Counted from the stretch's first letter, positions 6,990-16,309 are shown. The stretch: DNA of 55,936 nucleotides from Bacteroidota bacterium (GCA_013288325.1 JABDCB010000015.1:1-55936), one strand, 5' to 3'. Translations and numbers: made by a program. Notes: generated by a model not told the origin, from the sequence alone.

Positions 6990-8321
6990 ATGAAAAACAA
7001 AGCCACCCAACGTTTAGAATTACCTGAAATCAGCCGCATCGGTTTTGGAGGACATCTTACTTCTGTAAAAAACAAAACACATCATGAGGCGCTGGAACAT
7101 GCATTGCTGGCAGGATGCAACCTGCTCGATACTTCTGCCAATTATATGAAAGGAGAGTCGGAAGAGCTGATAGGAGCCGTACTGCAACAAACGCAGCTTC
7201 CTGCATTCGTAGTTACAAAATCCGGATATCATCAAGCCGAACGACGAAAACTTCAATTTCTGCTGGACAGAGTTTCCTCCAACCTCCTGCATCCTGATTT
7301 TCTATCCAATCGCATATCCGTTTCACGGTCCCGTCTGAATGGCCAGATAGATGCCTACCTGCTGCACAATCCTGAACACTATTATACCCATCATCCCGCC
7401 AAACCTCAACAGGAAGAATTTTACACCCGCATCCAACAAGCTTTTGAATTTTTAGAACAGCAGGTACAGGAAAAAAAAATCAGATATTATGGTATCAGTT
7501 CCAATACATTTGCTCTCTCTACGGAAGATGAAAAGGTAATCCGGCTTAAACGGGTTATGGAGATAGCCAACGCTGTGTCAACCTCTCATCATTTCCGCTT
7601 TATTGAATTCCCTTTTAACCTGGCCGAGACGGAGGCTCTTTCGCCTTTGCAGCAGGGAACAAGTTTATTGAACCTTGCCATGGAGTATAATCTTACCACA
7701 TGCTGCAACCGGCCTCTGAACGCCTATGTGCCGGAAGGCGCTTTGCGGCTGGCTTATTACCCATCACCTGCCGATCAATGGGAGGAGCTCTCTCCTGAAA
7801 GCGACAGCCACTATTTTGAGGATGTGCTTGAGCTGCTTCGCAAAGAGCTTCACACGCAGGGAGAAGATACCGATATCATGGATTTTCTGATTGTCAAAAA
7901 ACTGCAGGAAAGCTGGATGCACATCGGTAATCCCCAAGGAGTAACGGAATTGTTTGACGAATATTTTTTCCCTTTTGTTAAACAGGTATATGGAAGACGC
8001 ATTCCCTCTAAAGACCGGCTGGTATTTGGTCGCTTTTATCAGAAGGCATCTCATTATGCAGCCCGCGAAATGCATGAGCGTACACGACGCTATCAGCTCA
8101 CGTGGGTAGATCAGGGTCTCCTGGAGCCGCATGATCACCGGTCTCTGCCCGTACAGGCCTGCGAATATTATTTACGTTCCGGAATCGGACACGTATTGCT
8201 TGGTATGAGAAACAAAAATTATGTAACAGAGATGAAAAATCTGTTCCTCCCCCTTTCTTCTTCAGATACGAAGGCTAACAAAACAATTTCTGTTACTGAC
8301 GGGATCGATGTAAGGAAATAG
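6990..8321 (+). CDS. Enlarged aldo/keto reductase in the RiPP cluster
   Basis: A 443-residue product from ATG 6990, preceded by AAAGGA. An in-frame TTG at 6972 is less likely. The AKR catalytic tetrad is visible: Asp-47 and Tyr-52 (LLDTSANY), Lys-77 (VVTKSGY) and His-126 (YLLHNPEH). The C-terminus SGIGHVLLGMRNKNYV resembles the cofactor-binding end of the (beta/alpha)8 barrel. At 443 residues it is about 100-120 longer than typical AKRs. The extra sequence is mainly in the middle (about 215-380), around an SPADQWEELSPESDSHYFE segment. It would use NAD(P)H to reduce a carbonyl or oxidise an alcohol. Within the cluster it could act on a core hydroxyl or ketone made by the hydroxylase. Confidence 0.75.
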   Translation: MKNKATQRLELPEISRIGFGGHLTSVKNKTHHEALEHALLAGCNLLDTSANYMKGESEELIGAVLQQTQLPAFVVTKSGYHQAERRKLQFLLDRVSSNLLHPDFLSNRISVSRSRLNGQIDAYLLHNPEHYYTHHPAKPQQEEFYTRIQQAFEFLEQQVQEKKIRYYGISSNTFALSTEDEKVIRLKRVMEIANAVSTSHHFRFIEFPFNLAETEALSPLQQGTSLLNLAMEYNLTTCCNRPLNAYVPEGALRLAYYPSPADQWEELSPESDSHYFEDVLELLRKELHTQGEDTDIMDFLIVKKLQESWMHIGNPQGVTELFDEYFFPFVKQVYGRRIPSKDRLVFGRFYQKASHYAAREMHERTRRYQLTWVDQGLLEPHDHRSLPVQACEYYLRSGIGHVLLGMRNKNYVTEMKNLFLPLSSSDTKANKTISVTDGIDVRK

Positions 8322-8323
8322 CG

Positions 8324-10528
8324 ATGAAAAAATTCCCTTTCTACCAGCAGTTAGATCAGATGGATTGCGGGCCTACCTGCCTGCGTATGATTGCCAAATA
8401 CTATGGCAAGGTATACTCAGCCCAGTATTTAAGAAACAAATGCTTTATCGGCAGAGAAGGTGCATCGATGCTCAGCATCTCGGAAGCTGCGGAATCAATC
8501 GGCATGCGCCCTTTGACAGTAAATGTCAATTTTCAGACACTGAAAGATGAAGTCCCTATGCCATGTATTGCTCACTGGAGGCAACGGCATTATATTGTTA
8601 TATACAAAGTAAAAAAGGATTATGTGTATGTAGCGGATCCGGGATTCGGTCGCATCCGGTATACACAAGAACAGTTTCGGGAGGGGTGGCTGCATAATAC
8701 CCGTTTGCAGGAACACACAGAAGGGCTTTTGATGTTGCTCGAGCCCACTCCGGAATTCTTTGATGCAGAAGATCACAAAAAAAAATCGGGACTCGGGCTT
8801 CGTTTCCTTCTCCCTTATTTCCGCCCTTACAAACCCTATCTCATCCAGCTTCTTCTGGGGCTGTTTGTAGGAAGTATCATACAGCTGGTTTTTCCGTTGC
8901 TCACCCAAACAGTAGTGGATTATGGTATCAATAACCAGAATATTTCCTTCATCACCCTGATCCTCCTGGCTCAGCTCATGCTGTTTTTTTCCCAGACTTT
9001 GATTGAATTTATCAGGAGCTGGCTGCTGCTTCACATGGGGTCGCGAATTAATATCTCCATCATTTCCGATTTCCTGTTCAAAGTCATGCGGCTTCCTATT
9101 GCCTTTTTCAATTCCAAAGAAACAGCCGATATACTACAACGTATCCAGGATCATGAACGCATCGGTACGTTTCTTTCTGCATCTACACTTACTGTTGCTT
9201 TTTCGGTTTTCAATCTGCTTATCCTGAGTACCATTCTGGGTTATTACAATACCACTATCCTGTATATTTTTCTCATCGGCACAGCACTTTATATAGCCTG
9301 GGTGCTGGCCTTTATGAAAAAAAGGGCGGAGCTGGATTATCGTCGGTTTGATCAGCAAAGTGAAAACAGAAGCAATATACTCCAGCTTATTTACGGCATG
9401 GAGGAAATCAAACTCAACAATTCCGAAAAGAGAAGACGATGGGAATGGGAAGGAATCCAGATCAAATCATTTAAAATATCGGTGAAAGGTCTTGCGCTGG
9501 AGCAGGCCCAGGCTCTCGGTGCTTCGTTCATCAATCAGCTCAAAAATATTATCATCACCTATTTTGCTGCCAAAGCCGTTATCAGCGGCCAGATGACACT
9601 CGGGATGATGCTGGCAGCTGAATATATGCTGGGGCAAATGAACGGCCCTATCAACAGCTTTATTTCCTTTGTTCAAACGACACAAAATGCCCGTATCAGT
9701 CTGGAGCGTCTTGGCGAGGTGCATGATAATGCCGATGAAGAGGATAAGATGGAAACAAAGATCACCGTTCTACCGGCCGATCATACCATCCGGATTACCG
9801 ATAGCATGAAGTTCCAATACGGAGGCCCTAAGTCGGCAGTGATACTGGATCATATCAATCTTGAAATTCCGCATGGGAAAGTAACAGCCATAGTAGGTGC
9901 CAGCGGAAGCGGGAAAACTACCTTACTGAAGCTGCTGCTTAAATTTTATGAACCTACTCATGGCAAGATCCGAGTCGGCAATGCCAACCTGAGTGAGATC
10001 AGTGTTAAAACCTGGAGAGAGAAATGCGGTGTAGTGATGCAAGGAGGATTCATCTTTGCCGATACCATCTCGCGCAATATTACCGAATCCAGTTCGGAAG
10101 GTGTTGTGGACAAAGACCGTCTGCTGATGGCAGCGCGTATTGCCAATATAGAAGACTTTATTGAGTCCTTACCACTGGGTTATAATACACGGGTAAGCCT
10201 GGGAGGAATCAGCCTGAGCGGTGGCGAAAAACAAAGGGTGCTGATAGCCCGTGCCATTTACAAAAATTCCGATTATCTCTTTTTTGATGAGGCCACCAGC
10301 GCCCTGGATGCCAATAATGAAAAGGTGATCATGCATAATCTGAAGGAATATCAAAAAGGAAAAACTTCCATAGTGATTGCGCACCGGCTTAGCACCGTAA
10401 AAAATGCAGATCAGATTGTAGTGCTCGACAAAGGCAGGATCATAGAACTGGGCACACACGACGAACTGACAAGGATAAGAAGCGCTTATTATACACTGGT
10501 AAAGAATCAGCTGGAATTAGGAGCTTAA
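8324..10528 (+). CDS. Peptidase-containing ABC exporter (C39 peptidase, PCAT)
   Basis: A 734-residue exporter. Residues 1-130 are a C39 peptidase with Gln-9, Cys-15 (DCGPTC), His-90 (RHYIV) and Asp-106 (VADPG). This family cuts after double Gly, matching the LASIVGG leader end. Residues about 165-450 hold the membrane segments. The nucleotide-binding domain has GASGSGKTT, LSGGEKQRV, YLFFDEATSALD and an AHRLS switch His. It starts 2 bases after the reductase stop and is followed 11 bases later by the HlyD adaptor, so it is the secretion and leader-removal step. It probably docks to an outer-membrane TolC protein encoded elsewhere. Confidence 0.95.
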   Translation: MKKFPFYQQLDQMDCGPTCLRMIAKYYGKVYSAQYLRNKCFIGREGASMLSISEAAESIGMRPLTVNVNFQTLKDEVPMPCIAHWRQRHYIVIYKVKKDYVYVADPGFGRIRYTQEQFREGWLHNTRLQEHTEGLLMLLEPTPEFFDAEDHKKKSGLGLRFLLPYFRPYKPYLIQLLLGLFVGSIIQLVFPLLTQTVVDYGINNQNISFITLILLAQLMLFFSQTLIEFIRSWLLLHMGSRINISIISDFLFKVMRLPIAFFNSKETADILQRIQDHERIGTFLSASTLTVAFSVFNLLILSTILGYYNTTILYIFLIGTALYIAWVLAFMKKRAELDYRRFDQQSENRSNILQLIYGMEEIKLNNSEKRRRWEWEGIQIKSFKISVKGLALEQAQALGASFINQLKNIIITYFAAKAVISGQMTLGMMLAAEYMLGQMNGPINSFISFVQTTQNARISLERLGEVHDNADEEDKMETKITVLPADHTIRITDSMKFQYGGPKSAVILDHINLEIPHGKVTAIVGASGSGKTTLLKLLLKFYEPTHGKIRVGNANLSEISVKTWREKCGVVMQGGFIFADTISRNITESSSEGVVDKDRLLMAARIANIEDFIESLPLGYNTRVSLGGISLSGGEKQRVLIARAIYKNSDYLFFDEATSALDANNEKVIMHNLKEYQKGKTSIVIAHRLSTVKNADQIVVLDKGRIIELGTHDELTRIRSAYYTLVKNQLELGA

Positions 10529-10539
10529 ATGCACTGAAT

Positions 10540-11850
10540 ATGCCAGAAATAAGACGCATAGATGAATTGGACGAACGCAGCGATCAGGTGCGCGAAGTAA
10601 TGGGCAAAGCACCCGGCTGGACCATTGCATGGGGCACTACAGTTATCTTCATCTGTTTTGCACTGCTGCTGTTGCTCCTGTATATTGTTAAGTACCCCGA
10701 TCTGGTACAGGCCCGCATCGTAATCACCACTCCCCTTCCTCCTACCGGTATTGTGGCTCAGGCCGATGGCAAGCTGAATCCCATTCTTGTTCAGGATAAA
10801 CAAAGCGTGGAATCGGGAACACTATTAGCAATCATTGAAAATCCAGCCAGAACCAAAGAGGTGCTGGAACTTAAAAATCAACTATTGGCATTGAATATAG
10901 ACCGGCTGAATGGGGACAGCCTTCAGCAGTATACCCCTTTTGCCGAGCGGCCCGAGTTGGGAGAGATACAAAAAGACTATTCCTTATTTCTGAAAGACTA
11001 TAATGCTTTGCGTTCTTATTTTGAGCTGGATCCGCTTAACAAAGAGATACATGCCGTCCGGAAACAGGAAGAAGCCTATCAATTATTGGTTTCGGAACAG
11101 AAGAAACAAAATGAGATGTTTAAACAAGAACTTAGCTTTGGAGAAATTGAATATGACCGAAATAAAAAGCTTCACCAGGCCAATGTTATTTCGGACAAGG
11201 ATATGGAAGACAAAGAAATGGAACTGATACGAGTCAGACGCGGCTACAAAACATTTCAATTGGAGATGGCCAATACAGGCATACAGTTTGCCGAACTGGA
11301 CAAGAATCTGACCCAGCTTCATGTTCAGAATTCGGAGTTGAGCACCCAATTGTTTCTTGCTCTTAAAGAATCTTACAAAAATATGCTCAGCGCCATTGCA
11401 TTGTGGGAGCAAAAATATTTGCTCAAAGCACCTATCAGCGGCAAGGTTACCTTTTTCAAATACTGGAGCCCTAATCAGTTTGTTAAAACAGGAGAAGAAG
11501 TGCTGATTGTAGTTCCCAAAGAAAGCTCCGAAGTGATAGGCCGGGTGACCATGCCCGTAATGAATTCAGGAAAGGTAAAAAGCGGACAACGTGTAAACGT
11601 GCGGCTGGACAGTTACCCGGCAGCCGAATTCGGATCGCTTACCGGACAGGTGGAATCCATCTCCCTCGTACCCAGAAACAATATGTATGCTATCTCGGTA
11701 CGTTTTCCAACCGGCTTACAAACCACTTACCGCAAAAAACTACAGATGATGCAGGAAATGGAAGGCAGTGCAGAGATTGTAACGGAAGATCTATGCTTAC
11801 TGGAACGTATCTTTTATCAGTTCAGATCCATTTTTAAAGCAAGACATTAA
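10540..11850 (+). CDS. HlyD-family periplasmic adaptor of the RiPP exporter
   Basis: A 436-residue protein with a cytoplasmic N-terminus of about 27 residues and one membrane helix (about 32-50). A lipoyl-type half (GIVAQADGKLNPILVQDKQS) and a long charged helical hairpin (about 105-275) follow. The second lipoyl half is KAPISGKVTFFKYWSPNQFV, and a beta-barrel part contains VNVRLDSYPAAEFG. This is the standard membrane-fusion layout partnering C39 ABC exporters. No outer-membrane factor is encoded beside it, so it must borrow one. It is the last gene I assign to the RiPP cluster. Confidence 0.9.
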   Translation: MPEIRRIDELDERSDQVREVMGKAPGWTIAWGTTVIFICFALLLLLLYIVKYPDLVQARIVITTPLPPTGIVAQADGKLNPILVQDKQSVESGTLLAIIENPARTKEVLELKNQLLALNIDRLNGDSLQQYTPFAERPELGEIQKDYSLFLKDYNALRSYFELDPLNKEIHAVRKQEEAYQLLVSEQKKQNEMFKQELSFGEIEYDRNKKLHQANVISDKDMEDKEMELIRVRRGYKTFQLEMANTGIQFAELDKNLTQLHVQNSELSTQLFLALKESYKNMLSAIALWEQKYLLKAPISGKVTFFKYWSPNQFVKTGEEVLIVVPKESSEVIGRVTMPVMNSGKVKSGQRVNVRLDSYPAAEFGSLTGQVESISLVPRNNMYAISVRFPTGLQTTYRKKLQMMQEMEGSAEIVTEDLCLLERIFYQFRSIFKARH

Positions 11851-11896
11851 CCAAGTATAATGCTGATCTTTGTCTGACACAACTCTGTCAGACATT

Positions 11897-12325
11897 ATGA
11901 GACTCTGGTCCCTGCATCCCCAATACCTCGATAGCAAAGGCCTTGTTGCGCTTTGGAGAGAAGCATTGCTTGCCAAACATGTATTGGAGGGAAAAACAAA
12001 AGGGTACAAAAATCATCCTCAGCTAAACCGTTTTAAGGAATCATCCTCTCCTACCGATGCTATACATAGTTATCTTCAAAATATTTACAAGGAAGCGTTA
12101 AAGAGAGGGTATCATTTCGATCCTGCAAAATTTGATGCCAACAAAAAACATCCAACCATATCCGTAACCCAGGGCCAGTTAGATTATGAGTGGAAACACC
12201 TGCTTGGTAAATTAAAAGTAAGAGACAAAAAGCTATACAACAGCCTGAAAGGAACAGACAAAATCATTACCCATCCCTTATTCAAAAGAGTGAAAGGGGA
12301 CGTAGAGGATTGGGAGGTTATCTAA
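11897..12325 (+). CDS. Pyrimidine-dimer DNA glycosylase-like protein (T4 endonuclease V family)
   Basis: 142 residues from ATG 11897. An upstream in-frame TTG at 11870 would add nine residues that do not fit the family. The opening MRLWSLHPQYLDSKGLVALW and the ALLAKHVLEGKTKGYKNHPQL that follows match the Pyr_excise family, small enzymes related to phage T4 endonuclease V. The C-terminal LTHPLF-like segment (ITHPLFKRVKGDVEDWE) also fits. The expected role is nicking at UV photoproducts. It lies 46 bases after the exporter adaptor on the same strand, but nothing links it functionally to the RiPP genes. Confidence 0.8.
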   Translation: MRLWSLHPQYLDSKGLVALWREALLAKHVLEGKTKGYKNHPQLNRFKESSSPTDAIHSYLQNIYKEALKRGYHFDPAKFDANKKHPTISVTQGQLDYEWKHLLGKLKVRDKKLYNSLKGTDKIITHPLFKRVKGDVEDWEVI

Positions 12326-12359
12326 TTGTAACCCTTAGCTACACACTGGTATATATTGA

Positions 12360-12412
12360 GCCTGCCAACTGCCGCTTGTTCTGCCTCCTGCCGCTGCCAG
12401 CTGCCGCCTCTT
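12360..12412. repeat. GGCAG-rich short repeats in an intergenic gap
   Basis: On the minus strand this gap holds several copies of GGCAG/GGCAGTTGGCAG-like units within about 50 bases. Such runs are scattered in Bacteroidota intergenic DNA, and no function is evident. Confidence 0.4.
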
Positions 12413-13531
12413 TCAGCTCGTCTTCCGGTAATTCCAGATAGCCCAGCCATTCAGAATCACTCCCATACCAAATACCACTCCGGTATGATAGAGGATATGG
12501 CGAAGACCGCTGCCTTTGAGAACAATCATTCGCATTACTTCAATAAAATAGCTGATGGGAATAATTTTGGTGATTACCTGAGCCCAGCCTGGCATACTTT
12601 CGATAGGAGTAAACAAGCCACCCATCAGATTAAAAATCATGACAAATAAAAACATAACCGAGTTGGCTTGTTGTTGTGTTTCCGAATACGTGGAAATAAG
12701 GAGTCCGAATCCCAGCACAGCAAAAAGATAAACACCCAGAAACATATACAGAACAGGGATACTTCCCAACGGGATGATACCATATACAAAGCGCGTAATG
12801 AGCAAGCCTACGGTAAAGATGACAATACCAATGATCCAGAAAGGGATCAGCTTACCGAGAATAAACATGGTCTTACTTACCGGCGTCACATTGATCTGCT
12901 CGATTGTTCCTACTTCCTTTTCTCTTACAATATTCAACGCCGACATATTACCTGCTATCATCGTAACCAGAAACACGAGGATACCCGGTACCATGAAAAT
13001 ATAATAGGTAAGCAGGGGATTGTACCAGTAGGAAGAAATAATATCGATTGTTGGTTGCGTATTCATCGGTCCCGGCTGTATCCAGTCCATTCGTATCTGG
13101 TTGTTGAAATCCATCAGAATATTTCCAAGGTAATTGTTTCCGACACTCGCTTTCACCCCATTGATGGCATTAACCGCTACTGCCACCTTTTGACTGTTTT
13201 CTTTTATCAGGTTATCTTCAAAGCCATGTGGAATAGTCAGGATGATATCGGCCTTATCTTTTTCAATCAGCTTGTAAGCCTCAGCCGTGGAAACAGGATG
13301 GCCGCTGCATTTGAAATAGCCGGAAGCAAATATCTTATCCTGCAACTTATTCGAATACGTGGAGTGATCCAGATCCACTACCGAAAGATTGATGTTGCGG
13401 ATGGTATAGTTAGCAGCCTGAGGCAGGATAAGGAGCTGAATGATGGGCGCCATAAACATCATGGGCAGGATGGCCTTGTTCCGGAAAATTTGCCGGAACT
13501 CCTTTTGAAGCAAAAATTTGAGCGTTCTCAT
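12413..13531 (-). CDS. ABC-2 type permease (YbhR/YbhS-like), second of pair
   Basis: A 372-residue membrane protein. It has one N-terminal helix, a periplasmic domain of about 140 residues and five C-terminal helices with the LNIVREKEVGTIEQINVTP segment typical of ABC-2 exporters of the YbhS/YhhJ class. It overlaps the other permease by 4 bases and would form a heterodimer with it. It is the last gene of a six-gene exporter operon under the TetR gene at 18554. Confidence 0.9.
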   Translation of the reverse strand: MRTLKFLLQKEFRQIFRNKAILPMMFMAPIIQLLILPQAANYTIRNINLSVVDLDHSTYSNKLQDKIFASGYFKCSGHPVSTAEAYKLIEKDKADIILTIPHGFEDNLIKENSQKVAVAVNAINGVKASVGNNYLGNILMDFNNQIRMDWIQPGPMNTQPTIDIISSYWYNPLLTYYIFMVPGILVFLVTMIAGNMSALNIVREKEVGTIEQINVTPVSKTMFILGKLIPFWIIGIVIFTVGLLITRFVYGIIPLGSIPVLYMFLGVYLFAVLGFGLLISTYSETQQQANSVMFLFVMIFNLMGGLFTPIESMPGWAQVITKIIPISYFIEVMRMIVLKGSGLRHILYHTGVVFGMGVILNGWAIWNYRKTS

Positions 13532-14634
13532 TGGAGGCGGATCTTAAAGTTTCTGATACTTACAAGCAGGAAGAAGATGGTCATGCCCGCAAGGATCAAT
13601 GTCTCTTTCCATATATACGAAAAACCAAGTCCTTTCAGCATGATGTTTTTGACTATTATATAGTACCATTTAGCAGGTACTATATTGGAAACAATCTGTA
13701 ATGGTTTAGGCATGTTCTCAATCGGGAACATATAACCACTCAGCAAAATGGTTGGCAGCATCATCCCCAGCAAAGACAGGAACATCGCTGATTGCTGACT
13801 TTCGGTTACCGTTGAAATAAGAAGACCGAGCGAAAGGGCGGCAATAATAAGCAAGGTGCTTTCGGCAAAAAGCAGAGGGATACTTCCCAAAATGGGCAAA
13901 TCCAATGCATACACACTTAGCAGCAAAATCACCACCAGGTTAATCATTGACAACAACAGATAAGGAACAGCTTTGGCCAGGATAACCAGGATAGGGCGAA
14001 ACGGAGATACCAGCAGGATCTCCATGGTACCCAACTCTTTTTCTTTGACAATGGAGATAGATGTCATCATCACACATACCAGCAGCAATACCATAGCCAT
14101 TACTCCCGGCACAAAATTGGGAGCTCCTTTCAGATCCGGGTTATACAGCATCCTTACTTCCGGCACAATGGCATAAGGCATAGGACCAGCGCCTGACATG
14201 GACGCCTGATAATCATTTACTATAGACGTGATATAACCCACCAGCGTGGTGGCTGTATTGGGATCAGAAGCATCGGCTATCACCTGCACCTGTGCTTTAT
14301 TGAAATGCAAAAGATCCTGATAAAAATTAGCCGGGAAAATAACCACCAGTTTAGTCTTGCCTTGTTTAAAAACCTCTTCTGTCTGATGAGGATCCATAAA
14401 CGTACGGGTGACATTAAAAAAGCTGCTGCCTTCCAGTTTTTGAATGATCTGTGTGGATGCTACATCCCGTGCATTATCCACCACCGCTATATCGGCATGC
14501 TTCACCTCGTTGGTAAGGGCAAATCCAAACAACACAATCTGTATGATAGGAAGGCCGAAGAGCATCAGCAAGGTTTTCCGGTCACGGAACACGTGCGCAA
14601 ATTCCTTTTTTACAAATGTCAGAAACTGTTTCAT
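13528..14634 (-). CDS. ABC-2 type permease (YbhR/YbhS-like), first of pair
   Basis: 368 residues with the same layout as its downstream neighbour: FVKKEFAHVFRDRKTLLMLF at the N-terminus, a large extracytoplasmic region, and VKEKELGTMEILLVSPFRP before the helix bundle. The two paralogous permeases overlap by 4 bases. The likely substrate is a drug or toxic amphiphile, by analogy with YbhFSR, but substrate specificity cannot be read from the sequence. Confidence 0.9.
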   Translation of the reverse strand: MKQFLTFVKKEFAHVFRDRKTLLMLFGLPIIQIVLFGFALTNEVKHADIAVVDNARDVASTQIIQKLEGSSFFNVTRTFMDPHQTEEVFKQGKTKLVVIFPANFYQDLLHFNKAQVQVIADASDPNTATTLVGYITSIVNDYQASMSGAGPMPYAIVPEVRMLYNPDLKGAPNFVPGVMAMVLLLVCVMMTSISIVKEKELGTMEILLVSPFRPILVILAKAVPYLLLSMINLVVILLLSVYALDLPILGSIPLLFAESTLLIIAALSLGLLISTVTESQQSAMFLSLLGMMLPTILLSGYMFPIENMPKPLQIVSNIVPAKWYYIIVKNIMLKGLGFSYIWKETLILAGMTIFFLLVSIRNFKIRLQ

Positions 14635-14645
14635 GGTACGTGGTA

Positions 14646-15389
14646 TTAGTCTGCCTGACGTTTGGCTTTACGTGCCAGTTGATAAAACACTTCATCCATA
14701 TTTTTAGCCGAATATGTTTTCCTCAATCCGGCCGGGGAATCCAGCGCCTCTATCTTTCCATCCACCATAATAGAGATGCGGTTACAATATTCCGCCTCAT
14801 CCAGATAGTGTGTGGTAACAAAAACGGTTATTCCCCGTTCTGCTGCTTCATAGATCATATCCCAAAACTGCTTGCGGGTTACAGGATCCACGCCACCCGT
14901 CGGCTCGTCGAGGAATACAATTTTAGGCTCATGAAACAAAGCCACTGATAAAGAAAGCTTTTGCTTCCACCCCAGTGGTAAGGAGGCTACCAGTGTTTTC
15001 GCTTCTTTAACAAGACCCAGCTGTTCCAGCACAGCAGCGCTTTTTTCCTTAATCACCTTATCGCTTAACCCGTAAATACCGGCATAAAAACGGATGTTTT
15101 CAATTACCGTCAGATCTTCATACAAGGAGAATTTCTGACTCATATATCCTATACTCTTCTTTATATCCTCCGGGTGGCTGGAAACATCCCATCCGGCTAC
15201 CGTTGCAATGCCCGATGTAGGGGTAGACAAGCCGCACAGCATACGCATAGCGGTAGTTTTACCCGCTCCGTTGGCCCCCAGAAAGCCGAATATTTCTCCT
15301 TTATATACATCAAAGGAAATGGCATCCACGGCTATAAAGTCGCCAAAATGTTTACTCAGTTTATCCGCATGAATCAGTACTTCTTTCAT
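14646..15389 (-). CDS. ABC exporter ATPase, YbhF second-half type
   Basis: 247 residues from the Met of MKEVLIHADK. A start 30 bases upstream would overlap the preceding gene. Walker A is GANGAGKTT and Walker B is IVFLDEPTGGVD. The signature position reads SLPLGWKQ rather than LSGGQ, as in the C-terminal ATPase half of E. coli YbhF. It pairs with the ATPase at 15395, the two together replacing the single fused YbhF protein. It follows that gene by 5 bases. Confidence 0.88.
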   Translation of the reverse strand: MKEVLIHADKLSKHFGDFIAVDAISFDVYKGEIFGFLGANGAGKTTAMRMLCGLSTPTSGIATVAGWDVSSHPEDIKKSIGYMSQKFSLYEDLTVIENIRFYAGIYGLSDKVIKEKSAAVLEQLGLVKEAKTLVASLPLGWKQKLSLSVALFHEPKIVFLDEPTGGVDPVTRKQFWDMIYEAAERGITVFVTTHYLDEAEYCNRISIMVDGKIEALDSPAGLRKTYSAKNMDEVFYQLARKAKRQAD

Positions 15390-15394
15390 CGCTC

Positions 15395-16309
15395 TTATTT
15401 TAATAACCGGATAAAACAATCTTCAACGGTTGGCTCTGTTTCCTTGATCTCTATATTCTCATGCCCCTCGGCCTTCAAATACGCCATAAGTTCTCCGGGG
15501 CTGTCAGCATCATGATCTTTAAAAAGAAAGTGCACATATTCGCCAGATGAATAGCTGTCGGCCATATCAGGGTAAGCATTCAGATCTTTCAGCAATTTGT
15601 AAGGCGAGCCGGCTTTCACAGCATACAGCGGACCCGGGTATTGCTTCACAATATTTGCAGGGGTATCTACCGACAATAATTTACCTCCCTGTATAAGACC
15701 GATACGATCACATAGATTGGCCTCATCCATATAAGAGGTGGAAACCAATACGGTGATTCCTTCTTTCTGCAAACGTTTCAGCATTTCCCAGAATTCTTTA
15801 CGTGACATCACATCCACCCCGGTGGTGGGCTCATCCAGAAAAAGTACTTCCGGTTTATGAATCAACGCACAGCACAGCGCCAGCTTTTGTTTCATACCAC
15901 CCGATAGCTTTCCGGCCCTTCGGTCCTTAAAGGGCTTTAACTGATCATAGATATCCTTAATGAGGTAATAGTTTTTTTCAATGGAAGCATTGAAGAGGGT
16001 GGCAAAAAAAGTCAGGTTCTCTTCCACGGTAAGATCCTGGTACAAGGAAAAACGTCCCGGCATATAACCTACAATGCCCCGTATGGTTTTATAATCTTTC
16101 ACCACATCATGGCCCGCAACCATTGCAGAACCCTTGTCGGGTAATAATAAGGTGGTGAGGATTCTGAAAATGCTGGTCTTACCTGCTCCATCAGGACCAA
16201 TTAATCCAAACATCTCTCCCTTCTCTACCGAAAAAGATATATCATCTACCGCAAGGACTTTCCCCTTGTTATATGTTTTTACAATATTGGTGATGCGAAG
16301 GGCTTCCAT
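15395..16309 (-). CDS. ABC exporter ATPase, YbhF first-half type
   Basis: 304 residues with Walker A GPDGAGKTS, signature LSGGMKQK, Walker B VLFLDEPTTGVD, and a C-terminal regulatory extension of about 80 residues. It resembles the N-terminal ATPase half of YbhF. The next ATPase has a non-canonical signature (SLPLGW), so this subunit may supply the only consensus signature of the heterodimer. Confidence 0.9.
   Translation of the reverse strand: MEALRITNIVKTYNKGKVLAVDDISFSVEKGEMFGLIGPDGAGKTSIFRILTTLLLPDKGSAMVAGHDVVKDYKTIRGIVGYMPGRFSLYQDLTVEENLTFFATLFNASIEKNYYLIKDIYDQLKPFKDRRAGKLSGGMKQKLALCCALIHKPEVLFLDEPTTGVDVMSRKEFWEMLKRLQKEGITVLVSTSYMDEANLCDRIGLIQGGKLLSVDTPANIVKQYPGPLYAVKAGSPYKLLKDLNAYPDMADSYSSGEYVHFLFKDHDADSPGELMAYLKAEGHENIEIKETEPTVEDCFIRLLK

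Noticed and set aside
11897..12325. Glycosylase-like gene as part of the RiPP cluster
   Set aside because: It belongs to a recognised DNA-repair family and is separated by a 46-base gap. Proximity is the only link.
12668..13663. 331-codon plus-strand frame opposite the ABC permease
   Set aside because: It is antisense to two clearly conserved permease genes and its translation shows no family features.
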